Below, piece after piece: positions 37,680 through 49,620 of a DNA stretch of 64,000 bases (its first letter is position 1; each line of letters starts with the position of its first letter). Origin of the DNA: Lumbricus rubellus. Its lineage: Eukaryota; Annelida; Clitellata; Crassiclitellata; Lumbricidae. The notes beneath the pieces are model-generated. The model was not told the DNA's origin, made no database searches, and saw only the letters and a list, made by a program, of their open reading frames with translations. The stretch lies in assembly GCA_945859605.1 (NCBI GenBank), contig OX243811.1, positions 33,380,419 to 33,444,418 on the forward strand. Reading direction: 5' to 3'. A program made the translations under genes and the position numbers.

Positions 37680-40585
37680 TATTTCTATGGTGGATATATA
37701 TCTCTATATATTCCGCGTATTTTTAAGATGGCGTCAGTTCATTGTGTGATAAAGATGTCAATGTATTATGCAGGTCATTGCTATAAACAGTTGATTGCAT
37801 CACGAGTTCGTGCATGTGGAAAGATCATTCAATTATAATGCCTGTCTGCCTGTTTGTTAGTCTGTCTGTCCTTCTCACTGTCTGTCTCCTGCAGCATTCT
37901 GTCTCTCAACATTATGCACCGGTAGCATTGCATGTCCGCAAGATATATCGAGTGCAGCGTATTGGAAGCACGAATGTTTGCTTCCTTCTCTTTCTCCTCC
38001 TGCTCCTCTTCCTCTTCCTCATATCCCCCACCACTTTGGATTATTCTTCCTCGTTCCAGCCTTCATCTTTCTCTTATCTCCTTCTCCACACCCTCATCCT
38101 CATTTTCTTCTCCACACCCTCATCCTCTTATTTCCTTCTTCCCGTCTTTCTCTTCTTCGTCTTCATCTTTTCTCGCCTCAACTTTCTCTTCTATGGTCTC
38201 TCCGTTCCTTTTATATCTTCCACTTAATTAATTTGTCCTTTTTGTATGTCATTTATTCTTTTGTTAAACTTAACTCATCTTTGTTTACTTACAAATTGTT
38301 CTATTCCCTTCTTCGCTCGTTCCTATCTCTCTGTCTCTCTGTCTCTCTGAATGTCTCTCTGTCTGTCTGTCTCTCTCTCTCTGTCTCAGTCTCAGTCTCA
38401 GTCTCTGTCTGTCTGCCCGTCTGTCTGTCTCTGTCTTTCTCTCTCTTTTTCTCTCTCCTTTCTCTTCATCTTCCCAATCTAATCTTCATCTTCCGTCCTT
38501 CTCTTTCTGTTTCTATTCCTATATTCCTTCCTCATGTCTGCCTCGTCCTTAGTCCTCCTTTCCTTCAATGCATGTATTCGAATTGCCTGTGTGCGTGTGT
38601 GTGTGTGCGTGTGTGTGTGTGTGCTGTGTGTGTTGGAGCTACATAAATTCGCCTGAGAGATTGGTTAAGCTGACGCGCGCAGACGATGCGAGTTTCAATC
38701 CACTTAAAATCAAATCCACCGAATACGTCGTTGACTTCTTCACTCGCCACAGATGACCGCAGGCACGCAGGTAGCAAGCAAGGCAGGCACGCAGAGACAG
38801 AGAGAGACAGACAGACAGGAAGACAGACAGACAGGAAGACAGACAGACAGAGACAGAGAGACAGAGAGAGACAGACATACAGAGACAGACATACAGGCAG
38901 AGGGACAGACAGACAGAAAATCACAGAACAGGTAGACAAGCATGCGCAAGGGCGGATATATAGACAGACATTCATTCAAGCATATGCACCCAGTGGCCGA
39001 TCCACGAAAGTAGCCAGTCGGACAGGCAGAAAAACACACAAGCAGTCAGACACGCAAACACAGTCAAACATTTATGCAGAAGTGCCTGAAAGAGGGAGAG
39101 AGACAGGCGGGCAAGCAGGCGGAAAGTGAGGTGGCATCGTAATTCAGGCTGCAGTAGGTAGGCGACGAGAATGCATTTCCTCACGCTGGAGGGTAGTAGC
39201 CTAGGCTTATAAAGAAGACTGAATCCAACGCATGCATTCCGTTTGGAGCGTCATCGTGCAGCACACGACGTCGTCGCTGTTGCTGCTGCTCCTGCTATTG
39301 CTGCTGCTGCTGCTATTGCTGCTGCTGCTGTTGTCGCTGCTGCTGCTGTTGCTGCTGCTGCTGCTATTGCTGCTGCTGTTGCTGCTGCTGCTTAAGACCG
39401 TAATTCGACGCACCGCTAGCTCCACTGCCTCCGCTCCTCTGCCGCCCAACTGAGCACGAAACGAACACATCGTTCGCCGCTGTCGCGGACCGGGCACTAC
39501 CACCACCAACACTGCCACCACCACCACCACCTCCACCTCTTCCACCCACCACCACTTCCACCTCTTCCACCCACCAGTAGACGAAGAGACCAAGAGACGG
39601 AGGGAGCGACGAACGCGAAGAGGAGGTCAGGACGATGCGACGCTGCCCCGTCGAACGGACGAACGCACGGACGGCGTACGAAGAGGAGGAGGAGGAGGAG
39701 GAGAAGAAGGAGGAGAAGAAGGAGAAGGAGGAGGAGAAGAAGAAGGAGAGGAGAAGGAGAAGGAGAGGAGAAGGAGGAGGAGAAGGAGGAGACGAAGGAG
39801 AAGAAGGAGGAGAAGGAGAAGGAGGAGGAGAAGGAAGAGAAGGAAGAGAAGGCGGAGTAGAAGGATGAGGAGGAGAATGTGGAGGAGGATGAGGAGAGGC
39901 CAGCTGCGATGAGGATCGGTGCCGAGCGGCGCAGAGGATGATGGAGGCGGTGATGACATCGAAATGAGGATGAGGAGAAGGAAGAGAAGGCGGCGGTTGC
40001 TACTGTTGCTGCTGCAGCTGCTGTTGCTGCCTTCACTGAGAAGATGTGGCGGTGGCGGTGGCGGCCGAGTGGGCGAGGCATCTCGGAAGCAGGGCTGCTG
40101 CTGCTGCTGCTGCCGCCACTGGTCGATGATGACGACGACGACGATGACGATTATGACGGCGGCGACGATGATGATGATGCTGGTGACATCTGCAGCCGCG
40201 GAATTGTCATGGCCGAAACTGTACAGAGGAGAAAACAAAGGTATCGATTATCCATTTGAAACTATCATTATCTAGCTATTGATTACCGTGTCTATGCCAA
40301 TGATGGCTTTCCACGCGTTCAGATAAGAGAGCTTAGCCTTCTTATCGTCGTATACGCTGATATGTTGGTTTGTGTGCACATGCTTGTGCCTGCATGTGGG
40401 TTCTACACGCGTTGAATGTATACATCGCCATTGGCCTATATACGACGGTTTGCATGGATAGATGGCAGAGTGCATCCTATGTAGTATTTGTTATATAGGC
40501 CTATACGTATACATCGCAATGAGCTTGCTTCTTTGCGTTATTGCATTGCGAGTTTTGTTCTGTTGGTGTAACATATATTATACTG
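37680..40585. repeat. CT/CTGT, GACA, (GCT)n and (GGA)n satellites
   Basis: Intronic DNA dominated by simple repeats: TCTTCC-rich sequence at 37980-38215, CTGT/CTCT at 38330-38470, GT at 38590-38635, GACA at 38795-38920, GCT triplets at 39270-39392, CCA triplets at 39500-39575, GGA triplets at 39680-39890 and GAC/GAT triplets at 40125-40180. Long serine/leucine, arginine/glutamate and polyleucine frames come from these tracts. No exon recognised. Confidence 0.85.
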
Positions 40586-40690
40586 AGAGGCGCTCGAAAC
40601 AAAATATTATTTGTTTCGAGCGCCTCTGAGTAGTTTTTCTTGAAGGGGCGATATATCAATTTCCGAATGAATGAATGCATGAATGAATGA
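40586..40690 (+). mobile_element. SINE-tail relic fused to an inverted copy
   Basis: An 18-bp inverted repeat (AGAGGCGCTCGAAACAAA at 40586-40603 and its complement at 40610-40627) runs into the family tail GAGCGCCTCTGAGTAG, CTTGAAGGGGCGATAT and a (GAAT)n end. It resembles two tails joined head to head. Confidence 0.6.
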
Positions 40691-41371
40691 ATATTGATTT
40701 ATATATTCCTCGTAGTTATCAATCTCAGTGCGAGGTATGGTCTGTTCTTCTGGCGTTCCGAAGTGTCTTCGTAGATTGAACACTATACTGTTTGTGTTAC
40801 CTGTATATATATATATAATATATATATTATATATATATATTATATATGTAGACTTTTTCATTTATATTGCGTCATCTGTTCAAACCATTGAACTTTTATG
40901 ATGCCAAACTTGCATCTATTCCCATCTATCAGAAGCAGTCGCTATATACACCGTGATTCAAAAAAAGTTAGCCAAATTATTTTTCATATATCGCTAATGC
41001 CTGAAAACATATCATGCTAAAATTTTCCAAATATTTAGAGAATTGGACCAAGAATATGATTCCAAAATTTCATGAGATAAAGTTGAACGGATAAAAAGAT
41101 ATGAATCTTTAAACTTCATATACCGAAATTGCGTTTACAAGCAATTTTTTGTCAGATTCAATAAAAAAAGTAAGCTAAACTGTTTTTATTATATCTCCAA
41201 TGCCTGATAATTAATCATACTAAAAGTTTCCAGATATTTAGCGAATTGAACCAAGAATAGGATTCCAAAATATCATGTCATACATTTGAACGGCTAGAAA
41301 GATATGAATATTTAAACTTCATCTCCCGAAATATCAGTTTTCAGCAAGTCTGTTGCGGTTTCGACGCATGG

Positions 41372-41966
41372 ATTCTAGGGGGTTTGACCACCGGACGGTT
41401 GACCACCGGACGGTTGACCACCGGACGTTTGACCACTGCGGACGTTTGACCATCGACCGATTGACCACCGGACGATTGACCATCGCTTGATTTTTATAAA
41501 ACTTTACGACACAGACTCAATGTATCACATACTCTATTTAATTTGTAGCCTAATCGAATAATAATAGGCTACGAAGTGAAACGCGAAAATATACTCAAGC
41601 GAATGTAAAGCGTTAATAAAAATGTGTTAAACCGAGGTTTATTTGGAATGCGTAGCCTACTTAATAACTGCGATGTGCTATTTCATGTATAGGCTGTGCA
41701 CATAATAAGAATTAAAAGAAGCCGACGATGTTTATCTTTAGCATACTGACGGTAAATACGAAATTTCGCTTTCAAGCTTAGCTAAAAGTTAAGATAAAAG
41801 CTATACCGGTTTGCTTTAAAATTTTGTTAATAAATTTAAGTCACCACTAGACCGGTGGTCAATCGTCCGGTGGTCAATCGGTCGATGGTCAAACGTCCGC
41901 AGTGGTCAATCGTCCGGTGGTCAACCGTCCGGTGGTCAACCGTCCGGTGGTCAATCGTCCGCGCAC
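41372..41966. mobile_element. Foldback element nested in the mariner copy
   Basis: The insertion interrupts the mariner interior and is flanked by exact 10-bp direct repeats CGACGCATGG (41362-41371 and 41967-41976). Its left arm is a tandem array of TTGACCACCGGACGG-type units. Its right arm is the same array inverted (GGTGGTCAACCGTCC units). The AT-rich middle (about 41485-41850) has no recognised frame. Tandem-repeat inverted arms plus a 9-10 bp duplication recall foldback or Mutator-like elements. Confidence 0.8.
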
Positions 41967-41979
41967 CGACGCATGGTCG

Positions 41980-42396
41980 TTTCTATTTAGTCTTCATTGA
42001 CCTTGGAATGAAAATTAATGGAGCCTATTATCGCGACGTTCTGCTGTCACAACATCTTCCACCTGTTATCAGAAATCTATAGCCCCAGAAGGCTGTTTTC
42101 TTTTTCAACAGAACAGCGCCAGCCCACAAAGCCAATGAAACCATCGAAATGCTGACTTCATTTCTCCCACATTATGGCCTCCGAACAACCCAGATTTGAA
42201 TCCTGTCGACTGTAAAGTGTGGAACGTGATGCAAGACCGAGTCTACCAGACAACAATCCATGATATAAACGATCTGAAGCAACGCTTTTTGGAAGTGTGG
42301 GATGGCCTGGACCAGAGGATAATTGACGATGCTGTTGTGCAATGCATGGCGCCAGCGCCTCAAAGCTTGCGTGCAGGCAGGAGGATGACACTTTGA
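41980..42396 (+). pseudogene. Tc1/mariner transposase remnant
   Basis: The plus-strand fragments VFIDLGMKINGAYYRDVLLS and, in another frame, NPVDCKVWNVMQDRVYQ correspond to the catalytic half of a mariner-type transposase. The frame is broken near 42080 and 42150. Its N-terminal half is absent or displaced by the nested insertion. Confidence 0.75.
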
Positions 42397-43020
42397 GCAT
42401 CTTAATTAATTAAATAATCAAATCATACCGTTGGAGACATATTGTTAGTTCAATTATCTACATATCTGGAAAATTTTAGAATGATTGGTCATCAGGCATT
42501 AGAGATATGAGAAAAAGTTTGACTTACATTTTACTGAATCTGACAGAAAATTGCTTGTAAACGGCAATTTCGGCATATGAAGTTGAAAGATTCATATCTT
42601 TTTATCCGTTCAACTCTATCTCATGAAATTTTGGAATCATATTCTAGGTCCACTTCTCTAAATATTTGGAAAATTTTAGCGTGATATGTTTTCAGGCATT
42701 AGAGATATATGAAAAACAATTTGGCTTACTTTTTTTTGAATCACGGTGTATATGCTGTGCGCCAGATGTGCCTGACTATATAGATGCCATTTGATTTGAT
42801 GGCTTCCAAATTAATCGGCTTCTTATAAATCTTTCAAAAACTCAATTTATTTGTCCGGGCGGCCGTCAGCAAAATTATATATTATATATATATGCGTGTT
42901 ATATATATATGCATGTAGAAAGTTTTGCTTTGCTTCAGTGTTGGGTTTCTCCTGAGATAACTGGTTACCTCAACTTTCGTTACCTGGGTATATAAAACTA
43001 TATGCTATACACGTCGTTTT

Positions 43021-43209
43021 GAAGATCCTGCGTGGTCGAGTGGGTTGTAGCCCGCTCGCCGCGCCGGCGGCCCGGGTTCAATTCCGGGCGGGGATCTTTA
43101 CAGCGGGTGGCTCGGTCGCAATATAAACGTGGAGTGTGAGGTTGTTCTCTGCCTCCGACACTAATCATCTTCGATATGAAACAGTGTCGTTAAGCCCTGA
43201 ACATTTTTT
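43021..43209 (+). mobile_element. tRNA-derived SINE with 11-bp TSD
   Basis: A 189-bp unit with a tRNA-like head: A box TGGTCGAGTGG (43033-43043) and B box GGTTCAATTCC (43075-43085), with GATCCTG and GGGGATC as the pairing acceptor-like ends. The body ends GTCGTTAAGCCCTGAACA plus a T-run. Exact 11-bp direct repeats CACGTCGTTTT lie at 43010-43020 and 43210-43220. The family differs from the SINE at 1498. The clean duplication suggests a fairly recent insertion. Confidence 0.88.
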
Positions 43210-43220
43210 CACGTCGTTTT

Positions 43221-44180
43221 AGACCGGGAATAAAGTCTTTCCCAACATGTGAATTTATTCTGCTGCAGAAGCCATTCTTATTTTCTTATCAGCCTAGAAA
43301 GTTCCGAATGGTTTCTCGATATCTTTCTCACGAGGAAGCCATGGATGACGCTCCAGTGGTTCATATAATATGCATGTCTTCGCTAGGCCTGCTAGTCGAA
43401 AGAACAACTGTTGATTGTTCGATCCATGCTGGCCTCTCTTTGGGGCTCTGGAACTACTATAGATAGATCGGGTTCAGGGTTTGTGCATATTTTTTTATCA
43501 GGGAAGACTAATGACTATATAGGGATATCGACAGCGGTTTGTATAGATGATGTCAGTCCAAGGTGAAGATCATCAAAACAAGTGTAGGCCTATGTAGTAC
43601 ACCATACATAGATCTACACGGGTGTGCATGCATGGACATTGCATAAAAGGAACGATGATATAATTATTGCTGGAATTTGATATGAGATTCAATACATAAG
43701 ATGACAGAACTTCACAGAAGAAAATGTAGAATTCAGAAATCTCGCCGCCCCGGCTCCTTTTTCAAATCATTTTCAGCCTTGAGTGCATGTACTAAATGTT
43801 GATGGTCAGGCGGAAAATTTATCAGGTGCCACAGACATATCCAATGTTCAATTAAGCACAGCAAAGTGAAAATCACGAGTAGCACACACCTACTGAACGC
43901 GGTCACATGTATACCTGAGTACCTCAGCTGCACACGCAGAACTTATTGTTCCACGCTCACGGACTGCAATGAGGCAGCGCCGTGCATTCTCCGTGGCTGG
44001 TCCTGCGACCTGGAATGAGCTCCCTGCAGTTATCCTTCGTCAAATACGCAATGCATGTAATAATGGGAGTGAATAAAATATATCAATGTATGCGCTTGGC
44101 CAAAAGGTGTCAAGTCGTGAGCCTTGAATATGTGATTAGAATGTCCTTCATGTGTATTTATAAATAGTCTATAATATAGA
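43221..44180 (+). other. Intronic, no feature seen
   Basis: No exon, RNA gene or transposon recognised. Confidence 0.5.
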
Positions 44181-44263
44181 CACATCTACAAATTCATTCG
44201 GGTGCCACACATGCGACTATATTATAGTCGCATGTGTGGCACCCAAATAAATTTGTAGATGTG
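44181..44263. repeat. 83-bp near-perfect palindrome
   Basis: Two 41-nt arms (44181-44221 and 44223-44263) around a single central base. By eye they differ at only two positions. The arm contains GGGTGCCACACATGCGACTA. It lies 300 bp upstream of the second Ig exon. It could be a small foldback element or could form an RNA hairpin in the pre-mRNA. Confidence 0.85.
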
Positions 44264-44563
44264 AACAGTATCTGAGTTTAGCTAGACGCATACACACACA
44301 CACACAGACAGAGAGAGAGAGGGTTGACTTGTCTTCAGCTATAGCGCAAAGGAACAGTTGATTTGGGTTTTTTTAAAATATTTTCTATGCATTTAATTTC
44401 TTCAACCCGTTGAATAGCTTCCATGACCCTGACGCGACCTCCTGCCGAAATTGTACGATGACCTTACCTTTATTCTTATCTTCCTTTTAATTACGCTTCC
44501 TTAACTTACAGTCTTACACCAATAACTACATGTACATACCTAACCTGGCTTTTGAATGTTCAG

Positions 44564-44833
44564 CTCCACCCGTCCTTGGCGACATTTCTCCGAGTCTTCT
44601 GATGCGTAGCGAGGGCGACACGGTCGAAATATTCTGTGAAGCGACTGGATCGCCACTTCCGGCGGTCGTCTGGCTGAAGGACGGACGTGAACTGATGCCA
44701 ACGGAACGACTGACGATCGCCCGCAACAAGGTCGTTGTGCGAGACATCGGCAAGGAAGACGCAGGCATCTACGCCTGCAGCTTCAGGAACACAGCAGGCG
44801 CCGTCGCCCATCACGTCAAGCTCGTCATTCAAG
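44564..44833 (+). CDS. Exon: second Ig domain of the IgSF9/turtle-like receptor
   Basis: This 270-bp exon encodes one complete I-set-like immunoglobulin domain. The acceptor is GTTCAG (ending 44563) and the donor is GTTAGA (44834). Both junctions are phase 1, compatible with the exon at 24157. The domain shows PPVLGDISPS, then first cysteine VEIFCEATGSPLPAVVWLKD with the tryptophan, then KEDAGIYACSFRNTAGAV with the second cysteine and AHHVKLVIQG at the end. The N-terminal PP and the terminal LVIQG are typical of the second Ig domain of IgSF9/turtle proteins. The next exons are not found before the viral element, so the gene must continue beyond it or beyond the window. Confidence 0.85.
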
Positions 44834-45117
44834 GTTAGAACAACAATATCATTTCCTGAGTAAATCTTGGAGGACTATTTTGCTCTTCACCTGCCTAAGT
44901 TATGACCTGTCAAATATAACTCTCTGAGATTTTTGCTATTTTTAAAATCCAATTTGCCGCCAATTGCGTGTGTCGCAGGGGGCATCAATGTGTTGAAGGG
45001 CGTCTTGTAGGCGTAAAATACGGTGCAAAAGATATCTGAGCAACAGGTTTGGTTAGAAGTCGCGCAGAGATAGATAGATAGATGGATAGGCGAATTCAGT
45101 GTTAGCAAATTCGCAGC

Positions 45118-45187
45118 TTAACCCTTTAACGACCAGCTACATATGCTTTCCATACACTTTAGTACATGCTGGTTGTTAAAGGGTTAA
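45118..45187. mobile_element. Miniature piggyBac-type MITE, 62 bp
   Basis: TTAA (45118-45121, 45184-45187) flanks a 62-bp unit starting CCCTTTAACGACCAGC and ending GCTGGTTGTTAAAGGG. The inverted repeats agree except for one base. TTAA targets and CCC/GGG ends are the piggyBac signature. Confidence 0.75.
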
Positions 45188-46196
45188 GCGGAGTGATTAA
45201 ATGATAGGATGATCAGGATAAGATTTTCTTAAACAACCCTTTCCAGGTTCGATCCTGTTGAAAAATCTATCAAATGGGATTTGGTCATTGCATGCAGAAT
45301 CTGATCCGATCAGTCAATTTGAGAGGTTTGAACGACGAAGTTTCTGTCTGATAGTATTTGATTTGTTTTGAATCTGCAGGCATGATCTTTTTCGGTCATG
45401 TCTAAACGTTGGATAAGATATTTTATTGTGATCTGCTGCAACTCATTGAACACTGGATGTCTGTGGAACCTGGTAATAAATTTATCCGCGTGGCAATCAA
45501 CATTTGGGACATGCACCATGGTCCCTGGCATGATTGCATTATAATCAATATGTCTCAAAAAGGCCTATAAAGTTTATAGAAAAAGTCTAGACACAAGTCA
45601 GACTCGAACCTATATGTGGCTGTCAGATTTTCTCACCTCTGTGTTCTGAGGCAACAACACAAGACGTCCGAATTGGTCTTTTCCTTCTATTGTGGACGCA
45701 TCTGACGGTATACCCTCCCATGCATATCGAATTAAAAATGTCCCTTTCCCTTCTATTGAACGCGTCTGTAGCTACCCTCACATACCGAATTAAAAATGTC
45801 GATTATCTCATTTTTATACAGGGTAATAAATGTTATGCACCCGCGTCGAACAAAGTAGCATGGATCTGATACAATGATATATTCAACAAAAGGCAATTTT
45901 AAACTGATTTGTCTTTTCCTTATCTTGTTTGAAAGTTAATATTATCTGCTGATAAATAATCTAAGCCGTCTGTATTCTGATCTTATCTTCGTCAACTAAT
46001 CTGAGACCAAACCTATTTGTTCCTAATATGATTATATTCACTCCCCTTCTTATTACGAGCTGTCCGATTCTTAAATTATTCTTCTATGTATGTTGGGCGC
46101 ATATGGCATATTCTCACGTTTCTTTCTGCTGCTTTGCGCTATGCTTTGAACGTGCATTTTTTTCTAATGTCATAGTGTCTCATCTTCTGACCATGC
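45188..46196 (+). other. Intronic, no feature seen
   Basis: A short direct duplication with CCTTCTATTG and CGAATTAAAAATGTC occurs near 45685-45800. No exon seen. Confidence 0.5.
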
Positions 46197-46600
46197 ATGT
46201 CTCTGTCCCTGTCCCTGTCCCTGTCCCTGTCTACCTCTATCCGTGCCTCTGCCTCTCTGTCCCTGCCTCTGCCTTTCTTTCCACACCTCTGCCTCTCGGT
46301 CCGTGCCTCTGCCTCTCTGTCCCTACCTCTGCCTCTCTGTCCCTGCCTCTGCCTCTCTGTCTTTACCTCTGCCTGTCTATCCCTGCCTCTGCCTCTCTGT
46401 CCCTGCTTCTGCCTCTCTGTCCCTACCTCTGCCTCTTTGTCCCTGCCACTGTCTCTCTGTTCCTGCCACTGCCTCTCTGTCCGTGCCTCTGCCTCTCTGT
46501 CCGTGCCTCTGCCTCTCTGTAGCTACCTCTGCCTTAATGTCCGTGCCTGTGTCTCTCTTCCGTGCCTTTGCCTTACTGTCCGTGCCTGTGTCCTGTCTGT
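46197..46600. repeat. 20-bp pyrimidine minisatellite
   Basis: About seventeen imperfect copies of TGCCTCTGCCTCTCTGTCCC. Because 20 is not a multiple of three and the unit lacks stops, long leucine/proline/cysteine-rich frames run through all plus-strand frames. They are not considered genes. Confidence 0.9.
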
Positions 46601-47084
46601 CTTCATATCAATTCAAATGCTGTCGCACGGACAGCCAGCCGGAAGGATTTTGCAAATGCAAATTTGTCACAGCATATTCGCTTTCGCTTTTCTTCTCATC
46701 TGTCTTTTCCTCTCTCAAATTTTTCGTCAGGAACAACGCTATTTCCCCTCTTCTCTTCCATCCCTTCAAGAGATGACTGTTTTATTGATGTCGCATGTCA
46801 TTAGAGACACCTATTATTGTCTTTCCCCATCGCGACGAGCTATCCCCCTTAGACACTTTTCCTGTCTCCCTTAAATCCTCCCGTCTTCAGCCCTTCCCCT
46901 TTCTCCTTCGCCTTCCTCATTCTGAAACCGCAGATTCTCTTCTTTTCACTTTCGCTCAACACTCGAGATCTGCACCAACAAGTTTGTGAGTCAGTGCATG
47001 GTTTCAGTATAACGCCCTGCATAAGAAATTACACTCCGTCTGGTCTATTTATATTGCTATCGTTGGCTTTCGCCTCCTCGACAC

Positions 47085-47335
47085 GCACACACACACACAC
47101 ACATACACACACGCACACATACACATACACGCGCACACGCACACTCATGCACAAACACACACGCACACGCACGCACACACTCACACACAATATTGTCTAA
47201 TATGCACTTTTCTTGCAAGAATAACGACCTGTTTGATGATTTCAAGTTCTTCGCCAAGAATACACAATTACACATTGACGCGTAGATGTGTGTGCGTGCG
47301 TGTTTGTGTTTGTGTTTGTGTTTGTGTGTGTGTGC
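47085..47335. repeat. (CA)n and (GT)n microsatellites in opposite orientation
   Basis: A CA-rich tract at 47085-47190 and a GT-rich tract at 47286-47335 are mutually complementary and flank about 95 bp, so the pair could fold back. Confidence 0.85.
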
Positions 47336-47610
47336 CAAGGAAAACACACAACATACAATCGCTGTACGGAACCATGAAAAGCGCTAGTGAAAAATCTGCG
47401 CTTATATTATTCAATATTCACTATGCTTTAGTCCAGTGCCAAATAAATGTGGTGGACTTTAATTATTCATGATTTCATTTATTGCTGATCAGCAGAATCT
47501 GAAACGATGTTGCTTGCAGTGATTATTTCTTTTGAAGAAGATCGATAAATAATTGTTTGCACAAACGTATTCGATCCATTACGTGCATTGTAGAAGTGAG
47601 GAGCACGTGT

Positions 47611-47850
47611 GGGGGCGCGGTGGTGTAGTGGGTATGTTCGTTGCCTTGCAGCCAGATGGTTGCAGGTTCGAATTCACCTCAAGCCGCCGTGTAGGGGACC
47701 TTGAGAAAGTCCTTCACTCGCAGTTGCGCATGCGCTTCGGCGTGAAACTCCGATGCAGTGTCCACTCTGCAGTCGGGAGCGACTCTGTGTAGAGAGCTTG
47801 AAAGGCCGCTATAGAAATGGAAAAAATAAATAAATAAAATTAAATAAAAC
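47611..47850 (+). mobile_element. tRNA-derived SINE, copy 3
   Basis: The best-preserved copy of the family: A box TGGTGTAGTGG (47621-47631), B box GGTTCGAATTC (47665-47675), body CTTCGGCGTGAAACTCC, tail GGGAGCGACTCTGTGTAGAG and GGCCGCTATAGAAAT, then an AAAT-rich end. Confidence 0.85.
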
Positions 47851-49620
47851 ACTGTAGTAGAATGGCTCATGACATTCGAACAGCGGTGCACGCCACGGTG
47901 TCGTTTGCTATTGTAGCGTAAAGCATTGTCATGCTTCATATAATATAATAACGTATACAACACAATAATAGGGTTCATTTGTCCGCTATCATGCACGACA
48001 TGCAAGCGATGATGTACATGTATGCCTCAAACACATTCCGAACAGCACCAACTATACGTGACTTATTTTCATACATATTTCGCCATGCACATTCCATTCC
48101 TATTTTTTTCCATTTCATCATCTTATATCTTTATCAGAGTGCAGGATGCGAAACACAGACGAAGAAGTAAGCGATGAATCGAATGAAATTTCGGACAATG
48201 CTTGCAAATCATCGAACGAGCTGCACGCTTTTGACTGCATTAAATTTTCTCTTATGCAGCCCCATTATATGACCAGAAAATGGTCAAGAATTCTTTCGCA
48301 TTGACTGCATAGTTCACATTTCATGGACGATCTTGTCATCATCTTGAACATGTCGTCGTCGTCGGTCTGGAGTCGATGCAGACGCCGCCCCTCCCTCCCC
48401 TACAATTTTAGCGTCTCTTGTATCGCGATAACGATGACTTGATACAGTCCAGATGGTAATAATGAAATCTATGTTGCAGATAATATATAATTTAAGCATA
48501 TTATATAAGCTTATATAATGTACGTATGAATGTATGCAATGTGCATGCATGTATGTATGGATGTATGTATGTATGTATGAATGTATAGTATACATGTATG
48601 TATGTATGTATGTATGTATGTATGTTTGTATGTATATATGACATATATATATATATATATATATATGTAGGTCTACATAGTCTATATATGATTATTGTGT
48701 ATACTGTATAGGCTACCCAGAATGTTATTGTAACTTTATAAGTACGTGACAAGAATGCGAGTGCCGTAAAGCAGCTATATAAGTCAAGAATCCTATGTAA
48801 AATGAAAGATCACAATCATGTCAACGAGATACAGCAACGACAATAACAATAGCCATGCATGAATGTGTTATGCAATGTAAGTGCGTTGCATACATATCTC
48901 AAACAACTCCAAGTACTTAGATAAACGTCGGTGAATATAAAATGAATCACTGTACGCAGCATTTCGATCAAATGGCGCAATAAAAACTGCTGGATGTCAG
49001 AGGTCAACAATGTTGTAGCCTACAAACTATTCCTACACGATTCTGGATCTTTGCCCTGCGTATAAAAAATTATCCTTGTCAACATAATTATTTCTGCCGT
49101 AGGCTGTGCACTGTACAGTGTGCAGTCGGTGGCGAAGTCGCCTTTGCATAATCCAATTGTAGCGTCCTGGAAAACACGCAAGGTCGAAACGACGACGTGT
49201 CATTACTTCCACATCCGTCGCTCGCTCCTCTTCCCTTTCCACTTTTCCCAATTGTAGGCACAGTACTATCGATCAGCCTTGCAGGGGCACCTGACCTATT
49301 TCTCTGCCACACACTTTCCGATTATACTCGACTGACTGACTGGCTTTCTGCCACATCGACACCTTCAATCTAATCTCGATCCACAATTCCAGATCCGTCC
49401 GTCCGTCCTTCCGTCTGGTGTGTCTCGAATGCCCGTGGAGAAATTCATTGATGCAATCGTTCGTTTCTTTTTCATTCATTCACTAATTTGAAAAAACTCC
49501 CAAGCGCAATGCTAATGCGTACAATCGTACATTTGCATAGACCTTTACAAGGCCCTATACATACAGTCAGCGTAAGACATAGATGTATATTAGTAGAACA
49601 GGAATAAGGCATTTGACTCA
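47851..49620. other. Intronic, (GTAT)n near 48545-48630
   Basis: No exon was recognised between the second Ig exon and the viral element. A TATG/TA repeat lies at 48540-48665. Open frames at 49033-49312 on the minus strand were not recognised. Confidence 0.5.

Larger units (their letters stand above)
40949..42748 (+). mobile_element. Tc1/mariner-like transposon, second copy, with nested insertion
   Basis: TA flanks lie at 40947-40948 and 42749-42750. The ends, CACCGTGATTCAAAAAAAG and its inverted copy, match the element at 28367. Without the nested 595-bp insertion and its duplicated target it would be about 1.2 kb, the same size as the first copy. The transposase frame is broken. Confidence 0.87.

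Noticed and set aside
39207..40275. Serine, leucine or arginine/glutamate-rich proteins
   Set aside because: They are read through GCT, CCA, GGA and GAC triplet arrays.
43021..43100. Functional tRNA gene
   Set aside because: The A and B boxes belong to a 189-bp SINE with target duplications, and the anticodon arm is not well formed.
46028..46874. Leucine/proline/cysteine-rich secreted-like proteins
   Set aside because: They derive from a 20-bp pyrimidine minisatellite that lacks stops in all frames.
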